Under the pieces are notes generated by a model. That model searched no databases and was not told the origin of the DNA. It saw only the letters and a list, made by a program, of their open reading frames with translations. From contig WLOP01000001.1 in assembly GCA_009699205.1 (NCBI GenBank), forward strand, positions 62,001-126,000: a DNA stretch of 64,000 nucleotides, written 5' to 3'. The position numbers and the translations under genes are program-made. Shown piece after piece: positions 28,498 to 39,206 of this stretch; the stretch's first letter is position 1; every line of letters starts with the position of its first letter. The DNA is from Actinomycetota bacterium. Lineage in GTDB: Bacteria; Actinomycetota; Actinomycetes; Nanopelagicales; Nanopelagicaceae.

Positions 28498-29838
28498 ATG
28501 ACCGAAACACTTCCATCATCACCAGTGGCATCACCAGTGGCATCACCAACGGCAACACCAGTGGCATCACCAGCATCAGCCCTTATCGGAGATCCAGCAC
28601 AATTTGGGCGAGTTGGCGAAGATGGAACGGTATATGTGCGAACTCCTGAGGGCGAAAAAGCGGTTGGTTCCTACCCAGGCAAAACAGCTGAAGAGGCTCT
28701 AGCGTATTTCGTCAGAAAATTTGAAGCACTTGCATCCGAAGTTGCTCTGCTCGCAGCCCGCATCACAAGTGGCGCGATGGTTCCATCTGATGCAGCAGTA
28801 GCCGTTAACAAATTGCGTCACCATGTGAAAGAACTCAATGGAGTGGGCGATCTCGCCGCGCTAGCAGCAGCGGTCGAACAAATTCCTCTCTTAGTGGAGG
28901 ATCATCGCGGAGTATATGAAGCTAAAAAGGCTGCCGAGAACGCCGCCAAGGAAGCTCACCGCGTTCAAGTTTTGATTGAAAAAGAGAAACTCGTCTCTGA
29001 AGCAGAATCTCTCGCAGATTCTGAAAGCTGGAAAGTCACCGGCGACAGATTGAAAACTTTGCTCGATGAATGGAAGGTCGCACCACGCCTGGACAAGAAA
29101 ACAGATGCCGATCTTTGGAAGCGTTTCTCCTCTTCTCGTAATAAATTTGATAAAAAACGTCGTACGCACTTTGCCAGTTTGGATGCTGAACAGAGCAAGG
29201 TAGCTTCAGCGAAATCTGAGCTCGTTCTCGAGGCCGAGAAATTAGCAACATCCACGGACTGGGTTGCTACAGCGCGCCGATTTAAAACTTTGATGGATTC
29301 ATGGAAGGCCACAGGGCGTGGCAAAAAGGGTGACGACGCGAAATTATGGGGAAGATTCAAAGCTGCTCAAGATCAATTCTTCACAGCCAAGAATGCGGAC
29401 TTACTCAAAAGAGATGAGCTTATGGGCAAGAACCTCGCCAAGCGCGAAACGCTCATCCTTGAAATTGAAAACCTTTTACCTATCGCTGATTTAGAAGAAG
29501 CTAAAAAGAGCTTCCGCGAATTAGCTAGGCAGTGGGAGAAAATCGGTATGACCCAGCGCGATAAGCGTGCAACTTTTGACGCACGCTTCGCAGCTGTGGA
29601 GAAAGAAATTAAAACTGCTGAAGCTGATCGTTGGCGCAAAACCGATCCTGCCGCTAAGAATCGCGCCATGGAGGTTGTTAAACAATTAAGCGATGCCGTG
29701 GACAATTACGATAAACAAGCTCTCAAGGCAGAAGCTGCTGGCAGCTCAAAGAAGGCAACTGAAGCACGTGAATCAGCTTCGGCACGCCGAGTCTGGCTCG
29801 CTGAAGCTGAGAAAAATCTGGCGGAATTTACTAACTAA
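28498..29838 (+). CDS. DUF349 domain protein
   Basis: 446 residues. The first 30 are low complexity (SPVA/SPTA repeats). Residues about 150-390 contain three DUF349 helical units, seen as [37 protein letters not shown] and [16 protein letters not shown]. The protein is rich in charged, coiled-coil-like helices. DUF349 proteins are widespread in actinobacteria with no settled function; one relative in Bacillus/E. coli surveys was tied to envelope or stress phenotypes, which cannot be tested here. Single-gene unit with a structured leader, ending in a 4-nt convergent overlap with rel. Confidence 0.85.
   Translation: MTETLPSSPVASPVASPTATPVASPASALIGDPAQFGRVGEDGTVYVRTPEGEKAVGSYPGKTAEEALAYFVRKFEALASEVALLAARITSGAMVPSDAAVAVNKLRHHVKELNGVGDLAALAAAVEQIPLLVEDHRGVYEAKKAAENAAKEAHRVQVLIEKEKLVSEAESLADSESWKVTGDRLKTLLDEWKVAPRLDKKTDADLWKRFSSSRNKFDKKRRTHFASLDAEQSKVASAKSELVLEAEKLATSTDWVATARRFKTLMDSWKATGRGKKGDDAKLWGRFKAAQDQFFTAKNADLLKRDELMGKNLAKRETLILEIENLLPIADLEEAKKSFRELARQWEKIGMTQRDKRATFDARFAAVEKEIKTAEADRWRKTDPAAKNRAMEVVKQLSDAVDNYDKQALKAEAAGSSKKATEARESASARRVWLAEAEKNLAEFTN
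28519..28578 (+). repeat. 12-bp tandem repeat, about five copies, coding
   Basis: TCACCAGTGGCA occurs at 28519-28530 and 28531-28542, with variants at 28543-28554 and 28555-28566 and a decayed copy after. It encodes [20 protein letters not shown] at the N terminus of the DUF349 protein. Copy-number change would keep the frame. Confidence 0.85.
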
Positions 29839-32000
29839 TTGTTGTTTGTTCTGTACACGTCGTAAACACCTTCAATGCTCCGCACTGCATTCAAGACTGC
29901 ATCGAGATGAATCGCATCTGCCATTTCAAAGGTGAAGCGCGAAATCGCAATCCGATCTTTTGTAGTGCTCACCGCTGCACTCAGAATATTTACATGTTGA
30001 TCAGATAGCGTTCTCGTCACGTCCGATAACAACCGCGAACGATCCAACGCTTCGACTTGGATATTCACCAAGAAAACACTTGCAGCTCCGGCTAGCCAAG
30101 AAACGCCGACAATACGATCCGCCTGGTGGAGTTGTAAATCTTCTGCATTAACGCAATCCTCGCGATGAACCGACACTCCGCTGCCCTTTGTAATAAATCC
30201 CGTGATCGCATCTCCTGGGACCGGAGTGCAACAACGCGCGAGCTTAACCAATACGTCATCTATTCCTGACACTTCGATGGCGCTGCTGGATCGACGTGTA
30301 GTCGGTATTCCCGCTCCGATTCTTACAACATCCATGGTTACTTCAGGGTGCGAATCTTCAACTCCCATAGTTGCAATTAACTTATCGATTACTGAAACCG
30401 CTGAGATATGCCCATCGCCTACAGCCGAATAGAGGGCGGAAATATCCGTATAGCGAAGTTCGTGCGCTAACTCCAAGAGTGATTGACCAGCAAAAATCTT
30501 CTGAAGCGGTAAACCAGCTTTTCGCATCTGTCGCGCTATCGATTCTTTACCCGCATCAACTGCTTCTTCTCTTCGCTCTTTGCTAAACCATGCCTTGATC
30601 TTTGACCTAGCTCGAGGACTTTTTACGAAATTCAACCAATCGCGACTCGGATTCGCGCTGTCGTTTTTGTTCGTAAGGATTTCAACGACATCGCCATTAA
30701 TTAACGCCGACTCTAAAGGAATCAGGCGACCATTAACTTTTGCCCCGACACATCGATCGCCAACTTGCGTATGTACCGCATAAGCAAAATCCACTGGAGT
30801 GGATCCACCAGGCAGAGCAATTACGTTGCCTTTCGGAGTAAAAACGAAAACTTCCGGCGTTCCAAGGTCGAATCGAAGCGCTTCCAAAAATTCACTAGGG
30901 TCGGAAGTCTCTTGCTGCCATTCGTGTAGTTGGCGCAACCAGAGCATTTCAGGTGAATTCTTGCTATCTGCGCCTTCCTTGTATTTCCAATGCGCGGCAA
31001 TACCGTATTCAGCACGTGTGTGCATGTCATAGGTACGTATTTGAATTTCAATCGCTTTGCCGGTGGGGCCGATCACTGTTGTGTGTAACGATTGATAGAG
31101 GTTGAATTTTGGCATTGCAATGTAATCTTTGAAACGGCCTGGAACTGGCGACCATCGTGAGTGGATAGCTCCCAAAACCGCATAACAATCTCTCACATCT
31201 TCAACCAGCACACGGATTCCAACCAGATCATAAATATCATTGAAATCGCGTCCACGCACGACCATCTTTTGATACACGCTAAAGAAGTGCTTCTGCCGAC
31301 CAGTAACCGTTGCTTCAATCTTATCTTTAAGCAGATCTTCTCGAATCTGAGATATAGCATCCACACTCAACGCTTCACGCGAAGGATCTCGTTCTGCTAC
31401 TAAACGAGCGATTTCTTGAAACTTTTTCGGTTCTAGTACTTCAAAAGAGAGATCCTCTAATTCCCATTTAATCGCATTCATTCCTAGGCGGTGTGCGAGA
31501 GGCGCATAGATATCTAAAGTTTCGCGAGCTTTCCTTTCCGCTGAATCTGGATCGACAAATTTCCATGTACGGGCATTATGCAATCGGTCAGCTAACTTGA
31601 TTACCAATACTCGGATATCACGTGACATCGCCACGACCATTTTGCGAACCGTTTCAGCTTCGGCAGTCGGTCCGTACGTCAATTTATCCAACTTCGTGAC
31701 GCCGTCGACTAAATTGCTCACTTCCGCACCGAAATCTTGCTTCATTTGAGTGAGCGAATATTGCGTATCTTCCACGGTGTCATGTAATAGCGCCGCGATT
31801 ATCGTTTCTGAATTTAGACCAAGTTCTGCAAGAATCTCAGCAACGGCGACTGGATGGGTGATGTACTCATCCCCCGACTTACGCATTTGGCCAGCGTGCG
31901 CCGTTTCGGCCACAGTAAATGCCCTTTCAACATCTGCGACTTTCGCCAAGGGATGATGCTCTACCAAAGTTGCAAGCAGAGGGGCAATCAACGTGTTCAT
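29835..32000 (-). CDS. rel: Bifunctional (p)ppGpp synthetase/hydrolase Rel
   Basis: 721 residues. HD hydrolase domain with [22 protein letters not shown] and [12 protein letters not shown]; synthetase domain with [36 protein letters not shown] domain [20 protein letters not shown]-terminal ACT domain. Both active sites look intact, so this is the long Rel that makes and degrades ppGpp at the ribosome. Its likely leaderless promoter separates it from secF upstream. In many actinobacteria apt lies between secF and rel; it is absent here. Confidence 0.97.
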   Translation of the reverse strand: MNTLIAPLLATLVEHHPLAKVADVERAFTVAETAHAGQMRKSGDEYITHPVAVAEILAELGLNSETIIAALLHDTVEDTQYSLTQMKQDFGAEVSNLVDGVTKLDKLTYGPTAEAETVRKMVVAMSRDIRVLVIKLADRLHNARTWKFVDPDSAERKARETLDIYAPLAHRLGMNAIKWELEDLSFEVLEPKKFQEIARLVAERDPSREALSVDAISQIREDLLKDKIEATVTGRQKHFFSVYQKMVVRGRDFNDIYDLVGIRVLVEDVRDCYAVLGAIHSRWSPVPGRFKDYIAMPKFNLYQSLHTTVIGPTGKAIEIQIRTYDMHTRAEYGIAAHWKYKEGADSKNSPEMLWLRQLHEWQQETSDPSEFLEALRFDLGTPEVFVFTPKGNVIALPGGSTPVDFAYAVHTQVGDRCVGAKVNGRLIPLESALINGDVVEILTNKNDSANPSRDWLNFVKSPRARSKIKAWFSKERREEAVDAGKESIARQMRKAGLPLQKIFAGQSLLELAHELRYTDISALYSAVGDGHISAVSVIDKLIATMGVEDSHPEVTMDVVRIGAGIPTTRRSSSAIEVSGIDDVLVKLARCCTPVPGDAITGFITKGSGVSVHREDCVNAEDLQLHQADRIVGVSWLAGAASVFLVNIQVEALDRSRLLSDVTRTLSDQHVNILSAAVSTTKDRIAISRFTFEMADAIHLDAVLNAVRSIEGVYDVYRTNNN

Positions 32001-32007
32001 GCAAGCA

Positions 32008-32013
32008 AGCCTA
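32008..32013 (-). promoter_or_regulatory. -10 element for rel
   Basis: Minus strand TAGGCT followed by seven bases and the ATG at 32000, with no ribosome binding site between. The spacing is one base longer than at other genes in the window but still compatible with a leaderless transcript. It lies in the 27-base gap after secF. Confidence 0.4.
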
Positions 32014-32027
32014 CTTGAGGCTCCTAA

Positions 32028-33092
32028 TTAACGTCTGCGATTGCGTTTTGGTTGGTTGCGTGGACCACGCTTGGTGGCAATTGCAGCCCCACCATCTACA
32101 GATGCGTTGTTCGCCACCGCTGCTTGGACCAAAGTTTTGCCAGCAATACGTTTGGCAAGAGCCTGCATCGCTGGTTCGCGTTCACGCAATACAGCCAAAA
32201 GCGGCGTTGCAATGAAAATCGAAGAATACGTTCCAGTGGCCAAACCGATAAAGAGGGCAAGAGATAAATCTTTGAGAGTTCCAGCACCTAAGAAACCAGC
32301 TCCCACAAAGAGGATCGATCCCACGGGCAAAAGTGCAATGAGTGAAGTATTAAAAGATCTCACCAATGTCTGATTGACAGCTAAGTTAGCTGCCTGAGAG
32401 TAAGTCATCTTGGAAGTGCTCGTGATGGTGCGTGTGTTTTCGCGAACTTTGTCGAAAACTACGACTGTGTCGTAAAGCGAGTAACCCAAGATCGTTAAGA
32501 ATCCGATCACCGTCGCCGGCGTTACATCGAATCCAACCAAAGCGTAAATTCCTACGGTGATAAACACGTCATGAATAACAGCAACGATTGCTGCAATGGC
32601 CATTTTTGGTTCAAATGCCATTGCCAAATAAAGCAGAACAACAATCAAGAAACCGAATAACCCATAGAGCGCCTTGCGAGTAATTTCCTTACCCCAAGAA
32701 GGACCAACAATTTGTGTGTCAATGGCATCAGTGAGGATCCCGAATTTTGCAGCAAGAGCATCTTGAACTTGATTGGATTGCGCAGTCGTTAAAGCTCCTG
32801 TTTGAACACGAACCTTATCGCCACCAATCTTTTGAATGATGGTCTCCCCTGGTATACCAGTTGCATCAACAGCAGCACGAGCTTGCTCAACAGTAATCCC
32901 CGCTTTATTGACTGTGTACGAAGAGCCACCCTTGAATTCGATCCCGAGGTGTAAACCTTGGAAAGAAAGCGCAAAAATAGAAGCGATAATAAAGATGCCT
33001 GAGATGGCATACCAACGACGACGCTTCCCGATGAAATCTACAGAAGTTTCTCCGCGATAAAGACGACCGCCAATGCCTGAAAGTTTCGACAT
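32028..33092 (-). CDS. secF: Protein translocase subunit SecF
   Basis: 354 residues. Six membrane segments with the periplasmic P1 domain after the first; conserved GIEFKGGSSYTV near residue 50 and TILGYSLYDTVVVFDKVREN in the second half. With SecD it uses the proton gradient to help complete protein export. The basic tail KRGPRNQPKRNRRR is typical. Lies 2 bases after secD. Confidence 0.96.
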   Translation of the reverse strand: MSKLSGIGGRLYRGETSVDFIGKRRRWYAISGIFIIASIFALSFQGLHLGIEFKGGSSYTVNKAGITVEQARAAVDATGIPGETIIQKIGGDKVRVQTGALTTAQSNQVQDALAAKFGILTDAIDTQIVGPSWGKEITRKALYGLFGFLIVVLLYLAMAFEPKMAIAAIVAVIHDVFITVGIYALVGFDVTPATVIGFLTILGYSLYDTVVVFDKVRENTRTITSTSKMTYSQAANLAVNQTLVRSFNTSLIALLPVGSILFVGAGFLGAGTLKDLSLALFIGLATGTYSSIFIATPLLAVLREREPAMQALAKRIAGKTLVQAAVANNASVDGGAAIATKRGPRNQPKRNRRR

Positions 33093-33094
33093 GG

Positions 33095-34621
33095 TTATGC
33101 CTCCTTAGTTACGGTGGTTGGTACGAGAACGCCGAGACTTTTCGCCGAGAATCCAGAGAGCGGATGACCCGAACTATAAAAACGCATCTTTGCAATCAAA
33201 GTAACGATTGGCTTGGTGAATACAAAGACCACGAAGAGGTCGATGAGGGTCGTGAGGCCCAAAGTGAATGCAAATCCACGCACGCCGCCGACAGCAAATA
33301 GATAGAGAAGCGCAGCAGCAATAATCGAAACGAAGTCAGCCACGATGATTGTGCGTCGCGCCCTCAACCACCCTGATTCAACTGCCGAACGTAAAGATCG
33401 ACCCTCGCGAACTTCATCACGGATGCGCTCAAAGTAAACAATAAAGGAGTCGGCGGTAATTCCAATGGCCACAATCGCTCCGGCAATGCCTGCCAAAGTC
33501 AGAGTGAAACCTAACCATTTACCCAGCAACAAGAAAAGTAGATAAGTGAGGGAACCAGCTATGAGGAGTGAGCCCACAGAAACAATTCCAAGTCCGCGAT
33601 AGTAGAGAAGTGAGTAGAGAACTACGAGTCCTAAACCTAGGAAACCTGCCAATAACCCAGCACGTAATTGATCAGAACCTAGCGTTGGTGAAATCTGCTG
33701 AACCTCTCCACGGTCGAATGCAAGTGGGAGCGCACCATATTTGAGAACGTTGGCAAGATCTTCGGCTTCCAATTGCGTGAAGCTTCCGGTGATTTGAGCA
33801 CTACCTGAAGTTATCGCTTCATTGATACGTGGGGCTGAAACAACTAATCCATCGAGAACAATTGCTACTTCATTCTCGGGAGCGGTGAGCGTGACAACTC
33901 GTGAAGTCATGGTGCCAAATGCTTTAGTTCCGTCATTATCAAAAGTGAGAAGTACGTACCAACCACTGCCACTGCTCTGGTTAATCGAAGCAGACGCTTT
34001 GGAAACCTGGCGACCTAAAACTTCTGCAGGTCCCAGAATGAATTTAGAAGTACCTGCGCGATCGCAAGCAACAATTTGCGCGGTTGCCACATCGCTACCT
34101 GTACCTTGACGGTTGGCAGCAAGAGTGCAATCAAGGGCTGCATACTTTGCATTTGTATCAGCGCTCACTCCTGCAGGAGGCGTTGCAACACTCCCCGTCG
34201 TTGGCGTCGCGGCTGGAGCTCCTGAAACTAATACTTGACGAAATCTCAATTCTGCAGTCTGTCCAACGAGATCAACAACACGGCGGCCCGTGTCTCCCGG
34301 AACTGAAATTACAATCTGGCGATTGACGCCACTTCCTTGGGCAGTCACTTCACTTTCAGCAACTCCTAATGAGTTCACGCGTTGGCGAATAATCGACACT
34401 GCTTGATCTATCGCAGCGTTAGTAACTTTTCCACTTTCGCCTTCTGCCAAACGTGGTTGAAGGGTCACGCTTGTACCGCCTCGCAGATCTAAGCCGAGTT
34501 TGACGGCAGTTGCTCCTTGGATGAAAACCAAGGCTAGGAGCGCTAAAAGAACGAGCGCGGTTATGGCCAGGGATCTACCTGGGCGCGAAGCCGCTTTAGG
34601 TGTGCGAGAAGTGGAGGACAT
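33095..34621 (-). CDS. secD: Protein translocase subunit SecD
   Basis: 508 residues. N-terminal helix (LAITALVLLALLALVFI), GLDLRGGTSVTLQP, the P1 domain with actinobacterial inserts (P/A/T-rich around residues 140-160), then GITADSFIVYFERIRDEVREG and YLFAVGGVRGFAFTLGLTT in the C-terminal membrane part. Partner of SecF. It directly follows ruvB, with no room for yajC (11 bases). Confidence 0.96.
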   Translation of the reverse strand: MSSTSRTPKAASRPGRSLAITALVLLALLALVFIQGATAVKLGLDLRGGTSVTLQPRLAEGESGKVTNAAIDQAVSIIRQRVNSLGVAESEVTAQGSGVNRQIVISVPGDTGRRVVDLVGQTAELRFRQVLVSGAPAATPTTGSVATPPAGVSADTNAKYAALDCTLAANRQGTGSDVATAQIVACDRAGTSKFILGPAEVLGRQVSKASASINQSSGSGWYVLLTFDNDGTKAFGTMTSRVVTLTAPENEVAIVLDGLVVSAPRINEAITSGSAQITGSFTQLEAEDLANVLKYGALPLAFDRGEVQQISPTLGSDQLRAGLLAGFLGLGLVVLYSLLYYRGLGIVSVGSLLIAGSLTYLLFLLLGKWLGFTLTLAGIAGAIVAIGITADSFIVYFERIRDEVREGRSLRSAVESGWLRARRTIIVADFVSIIAAALLYLFAVGGVRGFAFTLGLTTLIDLFVVFVFTKPIVTLIAKMRFYSSGHPLSGFSAKSLGVLVPTTVTKEA

Positions 34622-34632
34622 GAGAGATGAGT

Positions 34633-35700
34633 CTAGGCATCTTCTTCGGATGTGTCGAAAATGAAAGCGGTTTGCTGGCTCACATGCGCGGGAGGTTCGT
34701 GGCCAACATGGCGCCAGCCCAGAGCCGTAGCAATACGTCCTCGGGGGGTGCGGGCCATAAATCCGTTTCGGACCAAGAAAGGCTCAGCAACAGCCTCTAC
34801 CGTCTCTGTTTCCTCGCCAACGGCGATGGCAAGAGTGGAAAGACCCACGGGACCACCATTAAATCGCTCGACCAACGCCAACAGAACCGAACGGTCTAAG
34901 CGGTCAAGCCCCATTTCATCAACTTCGTACATTTCTAACGCTGCCAGCGCATGGAGATTGGTTAAACGTTGGTCACCTTGCACTTGCGCAAAATCTCGAA
35001 CGCGACGAAGCAGACGATTTGCGATACGTGGGGTACCGCGAGAGCGACCGGCAATCTGTTCAATAGCGGCATCATCAATCTCGACCTTAAGCAACGCCGA
35101 ACTTCGCTTAAGCACTCGAGCGATTTCGCCTTCATCGTAGAAATCTAAATGGGCAGTAAATCCGAAACGATCGCGCAGAGGACTCGGTAATAAACCCGCC
35201 CTCGTTGTCGCCCCCACTAAAGTGAAGTGCGGAAGTTGCAAAGGAATCGCAGTTGCCCCCGGGCCCTTACCTACTACTACATCGACTCGGAAATCTTCCA
35301 TCGCCAGATAGAGCAACTCCTCCGCGGGTCGCGGTAACCGATGAATTTCATCGAGAAAGAAAATCTCACCTTCCACTAACGAAGATAAAATTGCGGCAAG
35401 GTCTCCTGCGTGAGTTATTGCAGGACCGCTAGAGATTCGAATCGGTGCTTGCATCTCACTTGCCAGGATGAGCGCAAGAGTAGTTTTACCGAGGCCCGGC
35501 GGACCAGATAATAAAATATGGTCAGAAGGCGAACCTCTGTGTCGGGCAGCAGTTAAAAGAACATCAATTTGATCACGTACACGTTGTTGGCCAATAAATT
35601 CATCTAAAGACTTTGGACGCAAAGCATTCTCTGCCGCACTTTCTGTATTCGCCATCGCTGGGGCAACTAAACGTTCTTCTCCATCTAATGGAACGGTCAT
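34633..35700 (-). CDS. ruvB: Holliday junction branch-migration helicase RuvB
   Basis: 355 residues. AAA+ ATPase: [18 protein letters not shown], Walker [13 protein letters not shown], Walker B FLDEIHRL, sensor [18 protein letters not shown], and the C-terminal winged helix [13 protein letters not shown]. Drives branch migration with RuvA. Overlaps ruvA by 4 nt (ATGA). Confidence 0.98.
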   Translation of the reverse strand: MTVPLDGEERLVAPAMANTESAAENALRPKSLDEFIGQQRVRDQIDVLLTAARHRGSPSDHILLSGPPGLGKTTLALILASEMQAPIRISSGPAITHAGDLAAILSSLVEGEIFFLDEIHRLPRPAEELLYLAMEDFRVDVVVGKGPGATAIPLQLPHFTLVGATTRAGLLPSPLRDRFGFTAHLDFYDEGEIARVLKRSSALLKVEIDDAAIEQIAGRSRGTPRIANRLLRRVRDFAQVQGDQRLTNLHALAALEMYEVDEMGLDRLDRSVLLALVERFNGGPVGLSTLAIAVGEETETVEAVAEPFLVRNGFMARTPRGRIATALGWRHVGHEPPAHVSQQTAFIFDTSEEDA

Positions 35701-36305
35701 CCCCTACGACCTCCAGCAAGTGCGCGCTTGAGAAGATCTCCCAAAGGAACAGATTCTGGATCTTCATCACTTTCGCGCATCTCGGTAACCATCTGAGAAA
35801 TCGCGTTATCTGCTTCTTTGCTGCTGAAACCTAAACCGATAAGCGCACTCGATAATTGTTCTCTCCATAAAGGTAGATGGCTGATCAATTTTCCAGACGT
35901 TGCCAACGAAGGTAACTTTCCTTTAAGTTCCAAAATTAAACGTTGTGCGCCTTTGCGTCCGATTCCGGGCACGCGCTCAATTGCTGCCACATCCTCTTGG
36001 GTAATAGCGCGAGCCAAATCATCGGGTGAAAGTACGGCAACCATCGACATCGCCACTTTAGGGCCAATACCCGAAACTGTTTGCACTAATTCAAACACTG
36101 TACGAGATTGCTCATCTAAAAATCCAAAAAGGGTTAAGGAGTCTTCGCGAACAACTAAAGCTGTGAACACTTGAGCTTCGGAACCCACAGTAAGCGTTGC
36201 CGCGGTAATGGGTGTAACTAGAATAGAAAACCCGACTCCGCCGACCTCTAAAACAATACGATCAACGTTAGCTGAACGAACTCGACCGAAAAGTAATGAA
36301 ATCAT
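35697..36305 (-). CDS. ruvA: Holliday junction DNA-binding protein RuvA
   Basis: 202 residues. OB-fold N terminus ([20 protein letters not shown]), two helix-hairpin-helix motifs ([13 protein letters not shown] and [16 protein letters not shown]), and the C-terminal RuvB-binding domain [15 protein letters not shown]. Overlaps ruvC and ruvB by 4 nt each. Confidence 0.97.
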   Translation of the reverse strand: MISLLFGRVRSANVDRIVLEVGGVGFSILVTPITAATLTVGSEAQVFTALVVREDSLTLFGFLDEQSRTVFELVQTVSGIGPKVAMSMVAVLSPDDLARAITQEDVAAIERVPGIGRKGAQRLILELKGKLPSLATSGKLISHLPLWREQLSSALIGLGFSSKEADNAISQMVTEMRESDEDPESVPLGDLLKRALAGGRRG

Positions 36306-36841
36306 TGTGCACGCAATTTCATTAGCCTAGATTTCTCAGCCACTACCGCATTTTTCAAACGCGAACTCGAACTGCCTCGCCATAGATGGCAAATCGCAAG
36401 TGCCAGAGCATCAGTACTATCAACGGGTTTAGGAATTGTTTCGAGTGCGAGAAGCCTTCGTACCATTTCTGCTACTTGTGCTTTATTCGCTCGGCCAGAC
36501 CCCGTCACTGCAGCTTTAACTTCACTTGGCGTATGCATGACCACAGGGATCTCACTCTTAGCTGCAACTAATAACGCGATACCCGCTGCCTGCGCAGTAC
36601 CCATAACAGTTCGCACGTTGTGCTGAGAGAAAACTCGTTCCACCGCTATAACATCTGGTTTGTAGGTAGCAACCCATTGTTGCAGTTCGGATTCCAGTTG
36701 TAGCAAACGTTCTGCAAGGGCCAGTTCGGAAGAAGTTTGAATAACGCCCACCCCAACCAGGCGCATGGATGAACCCACTTCACCTTCAATAACTCCTACG
36801 CCGCAACGGGTTAAACCAGGATCAACTCCTAGAACTCGCAC
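36302..36841 (-). CDS. ruvC: Crossover junction endonuclease RuvC
   Basis: 179 residues. RNase H fold with acidic residues in [16 protein letters not shown] (Asp7), IAVERVFSQ, and the C-terminal [12 protein letters not shown]. Resolves Holliday junctions. First of ruvCAB, 4 bases after yebC. Confidence 0.97.
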   Translation of the reverse strand: MRVLGVDPGLTRCGVGVIEGEVGSSMRLVGVGVIQTSSELALAERLLQLESELQQWVATYKPDVIAVERVFSQHNVRTVMGTAQAAGIALLVAAKSEIPVVMHTPSEVKAAVTGSGRANKAQVAEMVRRLLALETIPKPVDSTDALALAICHLWRGSSSSRLKNAVVAEKSRLMKLRAQ

Positions 36842-36845
36842 GTGA

Positions 36846-37598
36846 TCAACCTAAGCTCGCCATAACTTCATCGGAAACATCAAAATTCCCATACACATTT
36901 TGAACGTCATCCAACTCTTCGATGGCTTCAATCAGAGCAAAAACTTTCTGAGCGCCTTCAACATCAAGAGGGATTGACATCGATGGCAAAAATGAGGTTT
37001 CTGCCGATTCGTAATCTATTCCAGCGCTCTGAAGTGCTGAACGCACAGCGACCAAATCATTGGTTTCGCTCACAATTTCAAATGAATCACCGATGTCGTT
37101 TACTTCTTCGGCTCCAGCTTCAAGGACTGCTTCCAAAATCTTCTCTTCATTTACTGTCGCACTCTTATTTGTGATAACTACACCTTTGCGGCTAAATAGA
37201 TAAGCCACGGATCCTGGATCTCCCATGGAGCCACCATTGCGCGTTACTGCAAGGCGCACTTCCCCTGCAGCTCGATTTCGATTATCAGATAAGCATTCAA
37301 TCAATATTGCGACACCGTGTGGTCCATACCCTTCGTACATAATGGTTTGCCAGTCAGCAGCGCCAGATTCAAGGCCGGCACCCCGTTTAATCGCACGTTC
37401 GATATTGTCAGCGGGCATGGAATTCTTTTTGGCTTTAGCTACAGCATCAAAGAGCGTGGGATTGCCTGCTAAATCGGCCCCACCATTGCGCGCCGCAACT
37501 TCAATTGCTTTGATGAACTTTGCGAATGACTTAGCACGACGCGAATCAATAATCGCCTTCTTATGCTTGGTCGTCGCCCATTTGGAATGGCCAGACAT
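36846..37598 (-). CDS. YebC/PmpR-family protein
   Basis: 250 residues from the ATG at 37598, preceded by GGTGGGG; an ATG two codons upstream is possible. Family signature [20 protein letters not shown], then [11 protein letters not shown] and [14 protein letters not shown]. Family members are described as DNA-binding regulators and more recently as translation factors acting at polyproline stalls. Upstream of ruvCAB as in most actinobacteria. Confidence 0.95.
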   Translation of the reverse strand: MSGHSKWATTKHKKAIIDSRRAKSFAKFIKAIEVAARNGGADLAGNPTLFDAVAKAKKNSMPADNIERAIKRGAGLESGAADWQTIMYEGYGPHGVAILIECLSDNRNRAAGEVRLAVTRNGGSMGDPGSVAYLFSRKGVVITNKSATVNEEKILEAVLEAGAEEVNDIGDSFEIVSETNDLVAVRSALQSAGIDYESAETSFLPSMSIPLDVEGAQKVFALIEAIEELDDVQNVYGNFDVSDEVMASLG

Positions 37599-37649
37599 AT
37601 TCACCCCACCCGAGATCCTTGAAGAAGCTAAATCTTCCTGACTCCAACT

Positions 37650-38258
37650 TTACTTGAAAGCGGGGCTCCCAGCACAAACCTGCTCAATGAAATAACGGTG
37701 TATTCGATTATCGCCCGTCAGTTCTGGATGAAATGAGGTAGCCAATATCCCATTTTGCCGCACAGCCACTGGATGGGAAGTTCCATCGCTACCTTTCACT
37801 GAAGCCAAAACCTGCACACCAGCACCAACCTCTTCAACCCACGGTGCTCTAATGAAAACTGCTCGCATAGGCGCAGGTGTAATTCCTGCAACAACCAGAT
37901 CGGATTCAAATGAATCAACCTGACGCCCAAATGCATTACGTCGGACAGTAATATCTAAACCGCCAAAAGTTTTTTGCTCTTTAGCGGCATCGATAATGCG
38001 ATCGGCCAACAAAATCATTCCAGCGCACGAACCGTAGACGGGCATTCCTGCGCTAATACGTTCGGCGATAAGGTCGAAAACATCAAAAACTTGCGCTAAA
38101 TGTGCGATGGTTGTTGATTCCCCGCCAGGGAGAATGAGCGCATCAATCGACTCTATCTCGGTTGTTCTACGTACAGAGATTGGATCAACTCCGCATTCTT
38201 CAAGAGCGCGCAGATGCTCTCGGATATCACCTTGTAGAGCGAGTACTCCGACTTTCAT
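37650..38258 (-). CDS. pdxT: PdxT glutaminase subunit of PLP synthase
   Basis: 202 residues. Class I amidotransferase: LALQGDIREHLRALEE, LILPGGESTTIA, nucleophile GSCAGMILLAD, and the His-Glu of SFHPELTGDNRIH. Supplies ammonia to PdxS. Follows pdxS by 6 bases. Confidence 0.96.
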   Translation of the reverse strand: MKVGVLALQGDIREHLRALEECGVDPISVRRTTEIESIDALILPGGESTTIAHLAQVFDVFDLIAERISAGMPVYGSCAGMILLADRIIDAAKEQKTFGGLDITVRRNAFGRQVDSFESDLVVAGITPAPMRAVFIRAPWVEEVGAGVQVLASVKGSDGTSHPVAVRQNGILATSFHPELTGDNRIHRYFIEQVCAGSPAFK

Positions 38259-38264
38259 CTGGTC

Positions 38265-39152
38265 TTACCAACCGCGGTCGGCAAGGCGATGAGGAACAGG
38301 GATATCAGCAACGTTGATTCCAACCATCGCATCCCCCAACCCTCGTGAAGCATCCGCGATAACTTTAGGATCATCGAAGAATGTTGTTGCCTTAACACAC
38401 GCTGCAGCGCGACGGGCAGGATCTCCCGATTTGAAAATACCGGATCCGATGAAAACTCCGTCGGCGCCCATATGCATCATCATCGCTGCATCGGCTGGAG
38501 TGGCAATTCCACCGGCAGTGAAAAGGACTACTGGGAGCTTGCCGCTGGCAGCAACTTCTTTCACCAATTCAAATGGAGCTTGCATTTCCTTAGCTGCAAC
38601 ATAAAGTTCATCTTCACGCATCGAAGTAAGGCGTCGGATTTCTCCACCGATTTCACGCATGTGCGTCACGGCATTGGAAACATCGCCAGTGCCCGCTTCA
38701 CCCTTGGATCGGATCATTGCAGCGCCTTCGTTGATACGGCGGAGCGCTTCACCTAAATTTGTTGCGCCACAAACAAAGGGCACAGTGAAATTCCATTTAT
38801 CAATATGATTCTTATAGTCGGCCGGCGTCAAAACTTCCGACTCGTCGATGTAATCAACACCTAGGCTCTGCAAAATTTGAGCTTCTACAAAATGTCCGAT
38901 GCGTGCCTTCGCCATGACGGGGATGGAAACAGCTGCTTTGATTTTCTCAATCATGTCCGGATCGGACATGCGAGCTACTCCACCTTGGGCTCGAATATCA
39001 GCTGGAACTCGTTCCAGAGCCATCACAGCAACCGCACCCGCGTCTTCTGCAATTTTCGCTTGTTCGGCGTTAACTACATCCATGATGACGCCGCCCTTAA
39101 GCATTTCTGCCATGCCGCGTTTTACTCGGGCGCTTCCAGTGGTCTGGGACAT
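38265..39152 (-). CDS. pdxS: PdxS pyridoxal 5'-phosphate synthase lyase subunit
   Basis: 295 residues. Very conserved: [35 protein letters not shown], the active-site Lys regions [15 protein letters not shown] and [16 protein letters not shown], and [20 protein letters not shown]. Forms PLP from ribose 5-phosphate, glyceraldehyde 3-phosphate and ammonia. Strong ribosome binding site AGAAGGAG. Its PLP is needed by PabC at 46548-47270. Confidence 0.98.
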   Translation of the reverse strand: MSQTTGSARVKRGMAEMLKGGVIMDVVNAEQAKIAEDAGAVAVMALERVPADIRAQGGVARMSDPDMIEKIKAAVSIPVMAKARIGHFVEAQILQSLGVDYIDESEVLTPADYKNHIDKWNFTVPFVCGATNLGEALRRINEGAAMIRSKGEAGTGDVSNAVTHMREIGGEIRRLTSMREDELYVAAKEMQAPFELVKEVAASGKLPVVLFTAGGIATPADAAMMMHMGADGVFIGSGIFKSGDPARRAAACVKATTFFDDPKVIADASRGLGDAMVGINVADIPVPHRLADRGW

Positions 39153-39206
39153 TGTTGCTCCTTCTAGATCAAACTCATTGAAGTTCTGATATTTCCTGGG
39201 TACATA

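Noticed and set aside
28519-28578. CRISPR-like array at the short repeats
   Set aside because: Units are 12 bp, directly adjacent without spacers, and lie in a reading frame.
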